This document shows, piece by piece, positions 1 through 8,123 of a DNA stretch of 64,000 nucleotides. The position numbers and the translations under genes are program-made. The notes under the pieces are model-generated. The model was given only the letters and a program-made list of their open reading frames with translations. It was not told the DNA's origin and did no database searches. Every line of letters starts with the position of its first letter. Position 1 is the stretch's first letter. The stretch lies in NCBI GenBank assembly GCA_018241445.1, contig JAFEDT010000016.1, positions 1-64,000 of the forward strand. The letters are read 5' to 3'. Source of the stretch: Pseudomonadota bacterium (lineage in GTDB: Bacteria > Pseudomonadota > Gammaproteobacteria > Steroidobacterales > Steroidobacteraceae).

Positions 1-125
1 CCCATAGCGCAAGCCGACTGCAGGAACTGCTGCCGCATCGCTGGCAGCCGTCGACCAAAACCCACTGACCGCCCCTCTGGCCACGTTCATCACTCCGGCG
101 CAAGGTGGGTTGCCCGGACGGTTAC
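1..125 (+). mobile_element. Right end of an IS66-like insertion sequence (partial)
   Basis: The first 68 bases encode an open reading frame tail ending RLQELLPHRW and a stop at 66-68, which resembles the C-terminus of IS66-family transposases. At 100-125 the sequence ends CCCGGACGGTTAC; read inward this is GTAACCGTCCGGG, close to the GTAAGCG-type termini I know from IS66 elements. Both are pattern matches by eye. Only the last part of the element is in the window. The AraC gene begins directly after the terminus, so insertion may have removed its original start. Confidence 0.45.
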
Positions 126-136
126 CGAAGGACCGC

Positions 137-571
137 ATGGACGCCGCTTCCGATGAAGATTGGCCTGTGGAGCGGCTGGCAGGCGTCAGCGGCGTTTCCG
201 AAACACATTTCGCACACTCGTTCAAGGAGGCCTTTGGGGTTCCGCCGCATCGCTACCTGTTGACGCGCCGCATCGAGCGCGCGAAAGCGTTGCTGCGTGA
301 TACCGACCTTGCGATCGTGGATGTTGCCTTTCAAACCGGCTGGTCGAGCCTGGGGACCTTCGGTCGCGTCTTCCGCGACATCACCGGCGAGCCTCCGACC
401 GAGCTGCGTGCGCGCGAGCGCGCGGCCGCACAGAACCTCGCTCAGGTCCCCCACTGCTTTGTCAGCGCCGCCCACCGGCCCAACCTCAAGATCGCAGTTT
501 CGGAGAAGCGCCGCCGGGCCAGTGCAGACCAGAATGGATCCATCGACCATCAGTCAGGAGATCCCGAATGA
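137..571 (+). CDS. AraC-family transcriptional regulator, short form, possibly 5'-truncated
   Basis: 144 residues, essentially only the AraC/XylS DNA-binding domain: first helix-turn-helix around residues 10-30 (ERLAGVSGVSETHF), second around 58-80 (DVAFQTGWSSLGTFGRVFR). There is no ligand-binding domain. ATG at 137 is chosen. A TTG at 110 would extend the frame by nine residues but lies inside the apparent IS terminus. Its stop overlaps the start of the next gene (ATGA), so it is translationally coupled to the VOC protein, a common pairing in which the regulator probably controls its neighbour. The native N-terminus may be lost to the upstream IS. Confidence 0.82.
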   Translation: MDAASDEDWPVERLAGVSGVSETHFAHSFKEAFGVPPHRYLLTRRIERAKALLRDTDLAIVDVAFQTGWSSLGTFGRVFRDITGEPPTELRARERAAAQNLAQVPHCFVSAAHRPNLKIAVSEKRRRASADQNGSIDHQSGDPE

Positions 572-975
572 TCAAGGCAATCGGCGTCGTCGGTCTTTAT
601 GTCAACGACCAGGATGAAGCCCTGGACTTCTACGTGAAGAAGCTGGAGTTCGAAGTCCAGGTCGACGTGCGTAACGGCAACTATCGATGGCTCACGGTCA
701 GGCACCCGGGCCAGCCCACCTTTGAGCTCGGCCTCTTCCTGCCCCAGGAGCCCGTGCTCGATGCCAGCACGGCCCAGACGATGCGCGAGATGGTGGCAAA
801 AGGCGCAATGCCCCCGCTGGTGATGGTTGTAGATGATTGCCAGGCGACCTACCGGGTATTGAAAAGCAGGGGCGTCGAATTTATTCAGGAGCCGATCTCC
901 CGCTTCGGCGGTACCGACGCCAATTTCCGTGATCCATCAGGAAATGCGTGGAAGCTGATCGAGGCCCGCAAGTGA
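568..975 (+). CDS. VOC-superfamily (glyoxalase/dioxygenase fold) protein
   Basis: 135 residues with the paired beta-alpha-beta-beta-beta layout of vicinal-oxygen-chelate proteins: N-terminal YVNDQDEALDFYVKKL, C-terminal FRDPSGNAWKLIEARK. Members are glyoxalases, ring-cleaving dioxygenases or resistance proteins. This short single-domain form does not reveal its substrate. It overlaps the AraC gene by 4 bp at its start and the DUF1801 gene by one base at its end (TGATG), so the three form one operon. Function is inferred only to fold level. Confidence 0.85.
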   Translation: MIKAIGVVGLYVNDQDEALDFYVKKLEFEVQVDVRNGNYRWLTVRHPGQPTFELGLFLPQEPVLDASTAQTMREMVAKGAMPPLVMVVDDCQATYRVLKSRGVEFIQEPISRFGGTDANFRDPSGNAWKLIEARK

Positions 976-1388
976 TGCGTAAGCCGTCGAAGGTGACCCG
1001 CAAGCAACCGCGCGCCGCGGCCGCGAGCCGGCGCCACGATTGGCGCCGCGAAATGCTCGCGCGACTCCGCGCGCTCATCCATCAGGCTGATCCGCAGGCT
1101 GTCGAAGAAGCAAAGTGGAAAAAGGCCGGCAATCCGGCCGGCGTTCCAACGTGGACGCACCACGGCATCATTTGCACGGGCGAAACCTACCAGGACAAGA
1201 TCAAACTGACCTTCGCCCGGGGTGCCGCACTTGAGGACCCGTCACGGCTGTTCAACTCTGGTCTGGCCGGCGGCACGCGCCGGGCTATCGACATATACGC
1301 AGGCGACAAGATCAACGAGGCCGCGTTCAAAGAACTCATCCGCGAGGCGGTTGCCTTGAATAAGGCTAAGACTACCGGGAATCCCTGA
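975..1388 (+). CDS. DUF1801 domain protein
   Basis: 137 residues. After a basic N-terminus (about 25 residues) comes the DUF1801 pattern: WKKAGNPAGVPTWTHHGIICTGETYQDKIKLTF followed by the LFNSGLAGGTRRAIDIYAGDKINE segment. The family is small, cytosolic and of unknown biochemical role. The start was placed at the ATG that overlaps the stop of the VOC gene; a start 27 bp upstream in the same frame would lie inside that gene. The last 17 bases overlap the 3' end of the convergent hypothetical gene. Confidence 0.8.
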   Translation: MRKPSKVTRKQPRAAAASRRHDWRREMLARLRALIHQADPQAVEEAKWKKAGNPAGVPTWTHHGIICTGETYQDKIKLTFARGAALEDPSRLFNSGLAGGTRRAIDIYAGDKINEAAFKELIREAVALNKAKTTGNP

Positions 1389-2073
1389 CGGGCAGCGCCC
1401 GCAGCCGCTGCGTCTGGCCGGTGGGCCGGCGGATCTCGACCTCGCGCCACTCGCGCGCCGGGGTCACCGGCATGGACAGGATGTGCTGACGCGCTTCGCC
1501 GAGCTGGTACTTCAGCAGCGGCCGCAGCGCATCCAGGGGCGCGGCCAGGGTCCTTTCCTCATCGGTCTCGGCAAGTTCCCCGTCGCAGAAGGCACGGAAG
1601 TAATCGGCGTAGCGCTCCGCGTACAGCGCCAGTGGCTCGGCCGCGGCCCCATCGTGCATCAGGTGCGCAGCAAGATGCTGGGTGCACAGGTGGCTGGAAC
1701 TGCTGCGCAGGTAGTTGGCGTGCGCGATCAGCACGGCATTGCGGTAGTCGCGGCAGCCGAAAAACAGTTCGAACAGCCGCTGGCGCTTGTGTCCCTCGAG
1801 TCCTCGTTCCTGCAGGTACTCGAACAGCGCCTTGCTGTGAACCAGGTTCATTGCGGTCGTGCGCAGCTGCACCACCTGGCGATCGATGCGCGCCTCCGCA
1901 GACACTGCCCGCATCAGCCGGTTGTGCTCGCCGGTCCAGCGCCGGTAGGCTTCCGGGTTGTCGAGTACACGACTCGCAACGAGATCCTCTGGCAGGGGGG
2001 AGCCCGCCGCCATTTCCACACACCACTCGGACTCATCCATAAGCCGGGCGTGCGTATAGGCGCGGACGTACAT
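1372..2073 (-). CDS. Conserved hypothetical protein
   Basis: 233 residues, soluble, mostly helical, no signal peptide or membrane segment. The middle contains VHSKALFEYLQERG and LFFGCRDYRNAVLIAHANYLR, followed by two cysteines, and the C-terminus carries EIRRPTGQTQRLRALP. I do not recognise a named family. Codon use and high GC at third positions fit a real gene. It lies downstream of the kinase gene on the same strand, 163 bp away, and could be in its operon. A short inverted repeat (CCTGCC/GGCAGG, 2081-2097) sits just upstream of its start. Confidence 0.65.
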   Translation of the reverse strand: MYVRAYTHARLMDESEWCVEMAAGSPLPEDLVASRVLDNPEAYRRWTGEHNRLMRAVSAEARIDRQVVQLRTTAMNLVHSKALFEYLQERGLEGHKRQRLFELFFGCRDYRNAVLIAHANYLRSSSSHLCTQHLAAHLMHDGAAAEPLALYAERYADYFRAFCDGELAETDEERTLAAPLDALRPLLKYQLGEARQHILSMPVTPAREWREVEIRRPTGQTQRLRALPVRDSR

Positions 2074-2236
2074 GCGCTATCCTGCCGTGCCGGCAGGGTC
2101 TCCTCGCTGCTTCATCGCTCTGCCCCCCATAGAGGCCTCGAGACCGCAGGGCGGTGGGACCTGGTACTTTACCGCACGCGCGCCAGGAATACCTGTACCG
2201 GCGGATCGCCGTAGGGTGGCCCGGCTTCCCGCGGGA

Positions 2237-5044
2237 TCATGGCCCGCTTCCGGGAGCATGGCCCCCGGCGGAGACCGCCCCCTGACCCGCCGCAGTGGCC
2301 GCAACCGCCGCGGCAGCCCGCGCCGCCAGTTGCGCATTGACGGCGGCCAGCGCGCGCACCTGGTACACCTCGGCGCCGGGATGCGCGAAACCCGGGGCGG
2401 CAAGCCCCGCGTGCTCGCGGGCTACGGACAGGTCTCCCTGCGCCAGGGCAATCTGCGCCCTGGCCAGCTCGACGTTGGCGCCCCAGTTCGGATCGCCGGC
2501 AAGCGCTGACACCTTGACCGGCTCGACCTCATCGAGCAGCCGCGCCGCATCCTTGGGCTGGCCGAGCGCGATCAGGCAGGCGGCGCGCGTGTAGGCAATC
2601 GCCTCGGTAAGGGCCGCCGGCGCGCCGAACGCGGCGAGCGCGTCTGCGTAGGCACTCTGGGCGTTCTGGATTCCCTCCCGCACCCGGCCGGCGCGACACT
2701 GCGCCGTCGCCACGTCGGTGAGCGTCGCGATCGGAAAGAAAGACCTCGCGCCGTTGCTCTTCACCGCGCGCCGGTGCACCTCCAGGCCCTCACGTATCGC
2801 GGCGTCGAAGTGCTCCAGCGAGCCGTTGCACTGGGCACGCGTGGTCATGAGCTGCAGTGTCAGCTCGTGGTCCGGCCCGAAGGTAGCGAGCATGCGCGGA
2901 TACAGCGCCGTGGCCTCGGCAACGGCATCCGCGTAGCGATACTGGATCATCAGTGCCTGCACCAGGTTCAGCCGCACCCGCAGGGCCTCCGGGCTGTCCG
3001 CCCCACGCAGCACCGCGTAGCCGCGTATCAGCTCGCGCTGCAGCGCCTCGGCGGCGCGACCGTCGCCGAGGCGGATGAGTGCGAACGCTTCGCGCTGTTT
3101 CAGACTGAGACGTGTCTGCGCGTCGAACATCGCCGGCAGGGCCGCCGCGCCCAGCGAGGCCAGGTGGAACTGCTGCGCCGCCTGTCGCGGATCGTCGCCG
3201 ATCAGCGCGACCATGCCGCGCGCCGAGGCCAGCCATACCGCCAGTTCGGGCGGCGGCCGGCGGATTGCGGCGATGAGCGGCTCCTGCTCGCGCAGCAGCG
3301 CACGCGCGCGCTCGAGCGTTCCCGCCCGGTAGGAACGCGCTTGCATCTGTGCCAGCTGCAGGTTGGCGATGATTGCCCGTGGTGATCCCGCCCCCTCGGC
3401 CGCGCGCCACTGCGCGGCCGCTTGGGCAAACTGCGCCGCTGCGGCATCCCAGTCATTGTGGTCGTCGAATGCCCGCGCCATCGTCTGGTGCAGGCGCGCG
3501 GCGACCGCTGGGTCGGCGTTGAAGCGCTCGTCGATGTTGGCCGCAGCCGCCTTCATCGCTCCGGCGAGGCTCGGGTCGGGTTCGCCGCTGCGGTAGGGAC
3601 TGCTGCGGGCGAGCAGGTCTTCGGCGAGAAAGGAGTTCACGGCGGCGGCGATGCCCGTCTCCCGCTCGGCCTGCTGCCGTGCGCGCGTGGCATTGAGCGC
3701 GAGCAGGCTGCTCGCGACTGCCGCCGCAGCAAGCGTCAGGCCGGTGACAATCACCCACGGGCGGCGCGCCCGCGTGCGCGCCAGCCGGCTCTGCGTCTCC
3801 TCGGCCTGCCGGCGCAGCGCCTGCAGCTGTGCAGCCGAGGCGCGGCGTTCGTCCAGCCGCCGCAAACGGGCCGCAAGTTCACCGGCGGACTGCAGCCGCC
3901 GCTCCGGGTCGCCGGCCGCGGCGAGTGCGATGTCCTCCCGCAGCAACGCATCGGCGACATGCGCTTCCCAGCCGGCAGCCAGCGGCTGGCGGAAATCCCC
4001 GCGCAGCAGCTGGTACAACATGACGCCGAGCGCATAGACGTCGCTGCGCACGCTGGCAGATGCGCCGGTGAGCAGCTCCGGGGCGAGGTAGAACGGCGTG
4101 CCCTCGGAGTCCGCCGACGGCTGCACCGCGGTGGTCAGTCCCAGCCGCGTGATCCCCAGGCGCGCCAGGTGATCCGGATCCAGCAGGCGACTGCTGCCGA
4201 AATCCGTCAGGCGCACGTGCCAGCCCCCAGCGGTCGCCGCGGTCACCAGCACGTTCGCAGGCTTCAGGTCCTGGTGCAGGACACCGGCGTCGTGCGCTGC
4301 CGCGACCGCATCGACAATCCCGAGGAACAACCCGATACGGGCCGGGGTATCGAGCGCCTCCAGTTGGCCTGCCGCTGCCCAGTGTTCCAGGTTCTCCCCG
4401 CCGTATTCGTATTCCAGGAAGAACGGCGGCGAGTCGAAGTTCCAGTCCAGCAGGCGTGCGAAACGCTGTCCTTCGGCGGTGTTCTCCTGCAGCACCCGCG
4501 CGAGCGTCGCTTCGCGTTTCAGTGCGGCCAGGAAGGCGCCGTTGCGGCTGAACTTGTAGACCCGCACCTCGCGGGTGCGCTCCTGGCGGGCGAGCCAGAC
4601 CTCGCTCGCGTCCGAGCCGCCCAGCAGCCGGCTCAGCACGAAGTTCGGGCGTCCGGGCACGGGCCCGCCGTCCTCAAGATCGAGGCCGCTGATGGCGGGC
4701 CTGCCGGTCACACTGCGCTCCACCCGGCCGTTGAGGCGATAGCCCACCCGCGGCTGGGTCACGATGAGCGCGGCATTCCCTTCTCCCAGGGCACCGCGCA
4801 GCTTGGCTATCGCATTGGCGATCACATTCTCAACCGTGGGCCGCCCGCCCCAGGCCTCGTCGAGCAGTTCTTCCTTGGTCACGACTTCGCCCGCGTGACG
4901 CAGCAGCAGCGAGAGGATGGCGAGCGGCTTCGGTTCGATTTCCACGACCAGGCCCGCGACCTTGAGCTCGAGGCGCGACTCGTCGAACTCGGCGGAACCG
5001 AACCGATAACGGAACAGAAGCGGCGGACTGCCGGGCGTGCTCAC
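2237..5044 (-). CDS. Winged-helix / Ser-Thr protein kinase / transmembrane / TPR fusion protein
   Basis: 935 residues in four parts. Residues 10-105 form an OmpR/CadC-type winged helix (EPKPLAILSLLLRH, then TVENVIANAIAKLRGAL and a VTQPRVGYRL wing). Residues 135-400 form a Hanks-type kinase with Lys164, catalytic loop HQDLKPAN (257-264), DFG (281-283) and YLAPELL. Residues 430-450 form one membrane helix. The rest is alpha-helical repeats of TPR type, probably periplasmic. The layout is CadC-like: DNA binding and kinase in the cytosol, a sensor outside. The catalytic loop is HQD rather than HRD, with Asp and Lys retained, so activity is likely. Divergent from three exported-protein genes; see the phased repeats at 5195-5222. 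Confidence 0.88.
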   Translation of the reverse strand: MSTPGSPPLLFRYRFGSAEFDESRLELKVAGLVVEIEPKPLAILSLLLRHAGEVVTKEELLDEAWGGRPTVENVIANAIAKLRGALGEGNAALIVTQPRVGYRLNGRVERSVTGRPAISGLDLEDGGPVPGRPNFVLSRLLGGSDASEVWLARQERTREVRVYKFSRNGAFLAALKREATLARVLQENTAEGQRFARLLDWNFDSPPFFLEYEYGGENLEHWAAAGQLEALDTPARIGLFLGIVDAVAAAHDAGVLHQDLKPANVLVTAATAGGWHVRLTDFGSSRLLDPDHLARLGITRLGLTTAVQPSADSEGTPFYLAPELLTGASASVRSDVYALGVMLYQLLRGDFRQPLAAGWEAHVADALLREDIALAAAGDPERRLQSAGELAARLRRLDERRASAAQLQALRRQAEETQSRLARTRARRPWVIVTGLTLAAAAVASSLLALNATRARQQAERETGIAAAVNSFLAEDLLARSSPYRSGEPDPSLAGAMKAAAANIDERFNADPAVAARLHQTMARAFDDHNDWDAAAAQFAQAAAQWRAAEGAGSPRAIIANLQLAQMQARSYRAGTLERARALLREQEPLIAAIRRPPPELAVWLASARGMVALIGDDPRQAAQQFHLASLGAAALPAMFDAQTRLSLKQREAFALIRLGDGRAAEALQRELIRGYAVLRGADSPEALRVRLNLVQALMIQYRYADAVAEATALYPRMLATFGPDHELTLQLMTTRAQCNGSLEHFDAAIREGLEVHRRAVKSNGARSFFPIATLTDVATAQCRAGRVREGIQNAQSAYADALAAFGAPAALTEAIAYTRAACLIALGQPKDAARLLDEVEPVKVSALAGDPNWGANVELARAQIALAQGDLSVAREHAGLAAPGFAHPGAEVYQVRALAAVNAQLAARAAAAVAATAAGQGAVSAGGHAPGSGP

Positions 5045-5194
5045 CTGAAGGCTCTTTTCTTGCGGGGCCTTTGCGCGTGTTGACTGTCGATCCTACCGCG
5101 TCCGCGGGCCGTCCTGCTCGCGCGCCGCTGGCAGCGGCGCCACAAGAGGCACGCTCGCCGCGCATGTTGATGATTCGCATGCCCTTTTTAGGGG

Positions 5195-5222
5195 GTTAGG
5201 AATCCGTTAGGCCGTCGTTAGG
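5195..5222. promoter_or_regulatory. Three GTTAGG direct repeats at 11-bp period
   Basis: GTTAGG occurs at 5195, 5206 and 5217, exactly 11 bp apart. OmpR/PhoB-type winged helices bind tandem direct repeats with this period. The site lies between the winged-helix kinase gene and the small lipoprotein gene, so it is a good candidate binding site for that protein. The repeat is seen in the sequence; the binding protein is inference. Confidence 0.55.
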
Positions 5223-5313
5223 ACACGTGCGGGCGCGCGGTGCTGGGATGCGCCTGAACCTGGCCTGCGTCGACAGCCGGCCCGCATCCGGGAAATTTCT
5301 GAGGGGAACACTC

Positions 5314-5637
5314 ATGAACACAAATCGCATCGTCACACTCGCGGCCGCAGCCTTTCTGGGGTGCGCTCTTTTCAAACTCAGCGCGTGCAGTGCCGGCGTG
5401 CCCGGCACCTACACCGACGCCAACGGCGCAGTCATTCTCGAACTTCGATCCGGGGGCGATGCCCAGTTCACTTTCATGGGCGACGTCGAGCACTGCCGTT
5501 ACAGCAGCAGCGGCACGGTCCTGACGCTGAACTGCAAGGGGGACCTGGGCACCGTCGCCTTCAACCTCCATGACGATGGCTCGCTGACCGGACCGCCGGG
5601 GAGCTTCATGCCGCCGCTGCGCAAAGTGAAAACGTGA
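5314..5637 (+). CDS. Small predicted lipoprotein
   Basis: 107 residues. A signal peptide (MNTNRIVTLAAAAFLGCALF) runs to an LSAC lipobox with the lipidation cysteine near residue 29, followed by a short beta-rich domain (GTYTDANGAVILEL, HCRYSSSGTVLTLNCKGDLG). The ATG at 5314 is preceded by a GAGGGG ribosome site, which is why it is preferred over the upstream in-frame start. No named family is recognised. It is the first gene after the GTTAGG repeats and may be cotranscribed with the next two exported proteins. Confidence 0.7.
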   Translation: MNTNRIVTLAAAAFLGCALFKLSACSAGVPGTYTDANGAVILELRSGGDAQFTFMGDVEHCRYSSSGTVLTLNCKGDLGTVAFNLHDDGSLTGPPGSFMPPLRKVKT

Positions 5638-5720
5638 CAGGGCCGGATCGACGCTCGCCCCGGGGCACGACAGACGCCTTTCTCTATCAACACAAGAACT
5701 TCGCGATCAAGGAGACAGCG

Positions 5721-6773
5721 ATGCGCGCCGATTCCGCAACTCTTGCCGCCGTCGTGCTTGCCGTCGTGCTTGCCGGGGCGCTCGCCGCCGTGCCGGCCGC
5801 CGCCCAGGTGCCCAATCCCTTCCAGGCCGCCAAGGATGCCTTCAAACACGCCATGCAGCAGGCGCGACAGCAACTGCCACAGCAACAGGGGCAGGTGCAG
5901 GGCCTGCCATCAGCGCCAGCCCCGCAGACAGCAGGCGCGGCTGTGCCTGGGGAACGCGAGGCTGCGCCACCGCTCGACTGCTGCAGTACGCAGGCCATGC
6001 GCAAGTACGCGACTGATGCCGCTTCCCTGAACATGGTGGGACTGAAGCTGGGCATGACGGTCGAACAGGCTGTCGCCGCCATCAAGGCCTACAACCCAGC
6101 AATGCAGGTGGAAGTGCTTTACGGTCGGCTGGAGCGTCCCTCAGCCTCCAAATACGACCGCGTTCCGAGGTTCGTTTCCGGGTACACGCGGCGCAGTCCC
6201 AACTCCGGCTATGAAACCATCACCGCCGAACTCACGACGCCGCCCAGCGCGCCGGTGGTGGACATCGTGGAGCGCAGTGTGGATATGCCGCCGGGACAGC
6301 CGGTGCGCGCCTCGAACCTGGGGGACAACTTCACCAGGAAGTACGGGCCAAGCAACTTCCAGTCGCCTCAGGGCATGGCCTGGGTGTACGACCAGAATCA
6401 CCAGCCGATGACCCGCTTGTCGAATGTTCAGGCCACTTGCCTGGGAGAGAAGCGCGAGTTGCCGGTCGGCACCGGCGAACCCAACCGGGACAACTACGGG
6501 TATTACAGGCTGAACCTGACGGTTCTGAACAACATGATCAACCAGGTTCAAAACCTTTCCGCGGCCTGCCTTGCCCTCAACTGGGTCAGCGTCGAGCCCC
6601 TGGGAATGATCGCACCGGATCAGCCGGTTATCCGCATGGTGGCGGTGATGGCGAGCGGCGCCCTGTGGTACGGCAGCAGAAGGGCGACGTACGAATGGCT
6701 CCAGGCCGATGCCGCTGCGGCCAGGAAGCGGGCGGACGATGCCGCCGCGCACCAGGCCGGTCCACAGCTTTGA
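5721..6773 (+). CDS. Exported protein of unknown function, paralogue of the next gene
   Basis: 350 residues with a clear Sec signal peptide (first 28 residues, ending AAAQV) and a Gln-rich linker (AMQQARQQLPQQQGQVQG). The mature domain contains LGMTVEQAVAAIKAYNP, similar in position and spacing to the GMPALQAQATLQ segment of the following gene, and a later CLALNWVSVEPL motif. An AAGGAGA ribosome site precedes the ATG at 5721. It has two adjacent cysteines near the mature N-terminus (DCCST). No family assigned. It lies in a same-strand trio that begins at the GTTAGG repeats. Confidence 0.72.
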   Translation: MRADSATLAAVVLAVVLAGALAAVPAAAQVPNPFQAAKDAFKHAMQQARQQLPQQQGQVQGLPSAPAPQTAGAAVPGEREAAPPLDCCSTQAMRKYATDAASLNMVGLKLGMTVEQAVAAIKAYNPAMQVEVLYGRLERPSASKYDRVPRFVSGYTRRSPNSGYETITAELTTPPSAPVVDIVERSVDMPPGQPVRASNLGDNFTRKYGPSNFQSPQGMAWVYDQNHQPMTRLSNVQATCLGEKRELPVGTGEPNRDNYGYYRLNLTVLNNMINQVQNLSAACLALNWVSVEPLGMIAPDQPVIRMVAVMASGALWYGSRRATYEWLQADAAAARKRADDAAAHQAGPQL

Positions 6774-6801
6774 TCCTTTCCGCCAATCCCGGAGGCCGCT
6801 C

Positions 6802-7557
6802 ATGATCAGACACACCCCGACCGTTGCGTTCCTGCGGTGCCTGCTGTCGCTCGCCGCGTTGCGTGTCTCTGCACAGGGTCTGCCGACGCCGCCGCGCACA
6901 CCGGACCTCGTGGGGATCCATACCGGTATGCCGGCGCTGCAGGCACAAGCCACGCTGCAGAAGCGCACTTCCTCGGTGGCGGTGCAGCACGGCGGCGATT
7001 CGCAACTCCAGCTGACCATTCCTGACCCGAAGAACCCTGACATCATCACGGTGTACATGACCCAGCCGCCCAACGATCCCTTTGTGTGGAGGGTGACGCG
7101 CCAGTGGATCTATTACCCGGGAGCGGGCGGACCGGGAATGACAGAAGAGGCGCTGCTTGCAGGATTGCGCGCAAAGTACGGCAATGAGACTCTTGCCGCC
7201 GATCAGGCCAGCGGCGCGCATCTCGCGTTGTGGATTTTCGACCGCGATGGCAGGCTGAAGGCGTCCGCCGACCCGGCCCTGCAGGGTTGCGAGGCCGGCA
7301 ATTTCGCTCCAATGATGGCCACCGGCGTACCGCAGCAGCCCAACGATCTGGAAAAAACCTGCTTCGCGGCGTTCTTCGCCGTCAAGGCGTCCATCAATCT
7401 GCGCGGGCCATTGATCGATGGTTACAGCGTTGAGCTGGTGAACCTGCCCTACGCCTGGCAGGCGGCGCTGAATGTCACCAATGCCAACAGCCGTGCGGCC
7501 GGCAGGGCGCGGCAGGATCAGCTCAACCGCGCCAGCCAGAACACACCAACCTTCTGA
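6802..7557 (+). CDS. Exported protein of unknown function, second paralogue
   Basis: 251 residues with a signal peptide ending near SAQG. It shares the plan of the preceding gene: a 'GIHTGMPALQAQATLQ' segment near the mature N-terminus, an LRAKYGN segment mid-protein, and a terminal INLRGPLIDGYSVELVNLPYAW block. A GGAGG ribosome site precedes the ATG 28 bp after the preceding stop, consistent with one operon. The pair looks like an old tandem duplication with divergence. Role unknown; periplasmic location is predicted from the signal peptide. Confidence 0.72.
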   Translation: MIRHTPTVAFLRCLLSLAALRVSAQGLPTPPRTPDLVGIHTGMPALQAQATLQKRTSSVAVQHGGDSQLQLTIPDPKNPDIITVYMTQPPNDPFVWRVTRQWIYYPGAGGPGMTEEALLAGLRAKYGNETLAADQASGAHLALWIFDRDGRLKASADPALQGCEAGNFAPMMATGVPQQPNDLEKTCFAAFFAVKASINLRGPLIDGYSVELVNLPYAWQAALNVTNANSRAAGRARQDQLNRASQNTPTF

Positions 7558-7644
7558 TCGCGCCTGCGCGGCTGACCCCTGGGCCGATGCCAGCGGCTTT
7601 GCAGCGGCCGGGCTCGGGCGCTGAGCCGTAACCGGCGTGGCAAC

Positions 7645-7941
7645 TCAGTCGGACTTGCGGCGCCCCTTTATCTCGCGTCGTTCCGCGCCCGGATACCAGC
7701 GGGTTGCTGCCGTTGGCAGCCGGCGATAGTCGTCGCGCCGGTCTTGATGCTTCTGGAACCTGCAATGGCATGCCTGCGCCAGGGTGCAGCCGGGCAGTGG
7801 AAGCGCGGGCGCATTGCGGGCCAGGAAGCGCTGACCTGCCAGGGATTTGGCGGTGGCGCAGCACTTGCCAGCGTGCACGATCGAGACCGACGTGAAGCCG
7901 CCCCGCTGGGTGGCTGTGGCTGCAGGCTTTTTGGCTTTCAT
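7645..7941 (-). CDS. Small Cys/Arg-rich conserved protein with DRR motif
   Basis: 98 residues from the ATG at 7941. The pattern is CCATAKSLAGQRFLARNAP, then GCTLAQACHCRFQKHQDRRDDYRR and a basic tail ending GRRKSD. I recognise this arrangement (CxA, GC, CxC, xHxDRR) as a small conserved proteobacterial family of unknown function. The spaced cysteines could bind a metal. It is isolated: its neighbours are transcribed on the other strand. An in-frame start further upstream exists but would add a low-complexity extension. Confidence 0.5.
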   Translation of the reverse strand: MKAKKPAATATQRGGFTSVSIVHAGKCCATAKSLAGQRFLARNAPALPLPGCTLAQACHCRFQKHQDRRDDYRRLPTAATRWYPGAERREIKGRRKSD

Positions 7942-8123
7942 CGGCAGGACGGCTTTCGTGGGCAGGACCGATTCCCTGGCTGCTGCAGTGTGGCCGCCAG
8001 GGCGCGGCCCGGTCCGTGATTTGTATCGCTTTTCCACAGTGCTGGCCGGGAGGCATGCCACCTTCACGCAACACGGTCATACTGTGCCGCTGGCGAGGCA
8101 CTGCATCTTTGGGGGCACACGCG

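Noticed and set aside
3422-5083. Long open frame on the plus strand opposite the kinase gene (553 codons)
   Set aside because: Arg/Gln-rich translation without any domain; a GC-driven shadow of a gene with clear motifs on the other strand.
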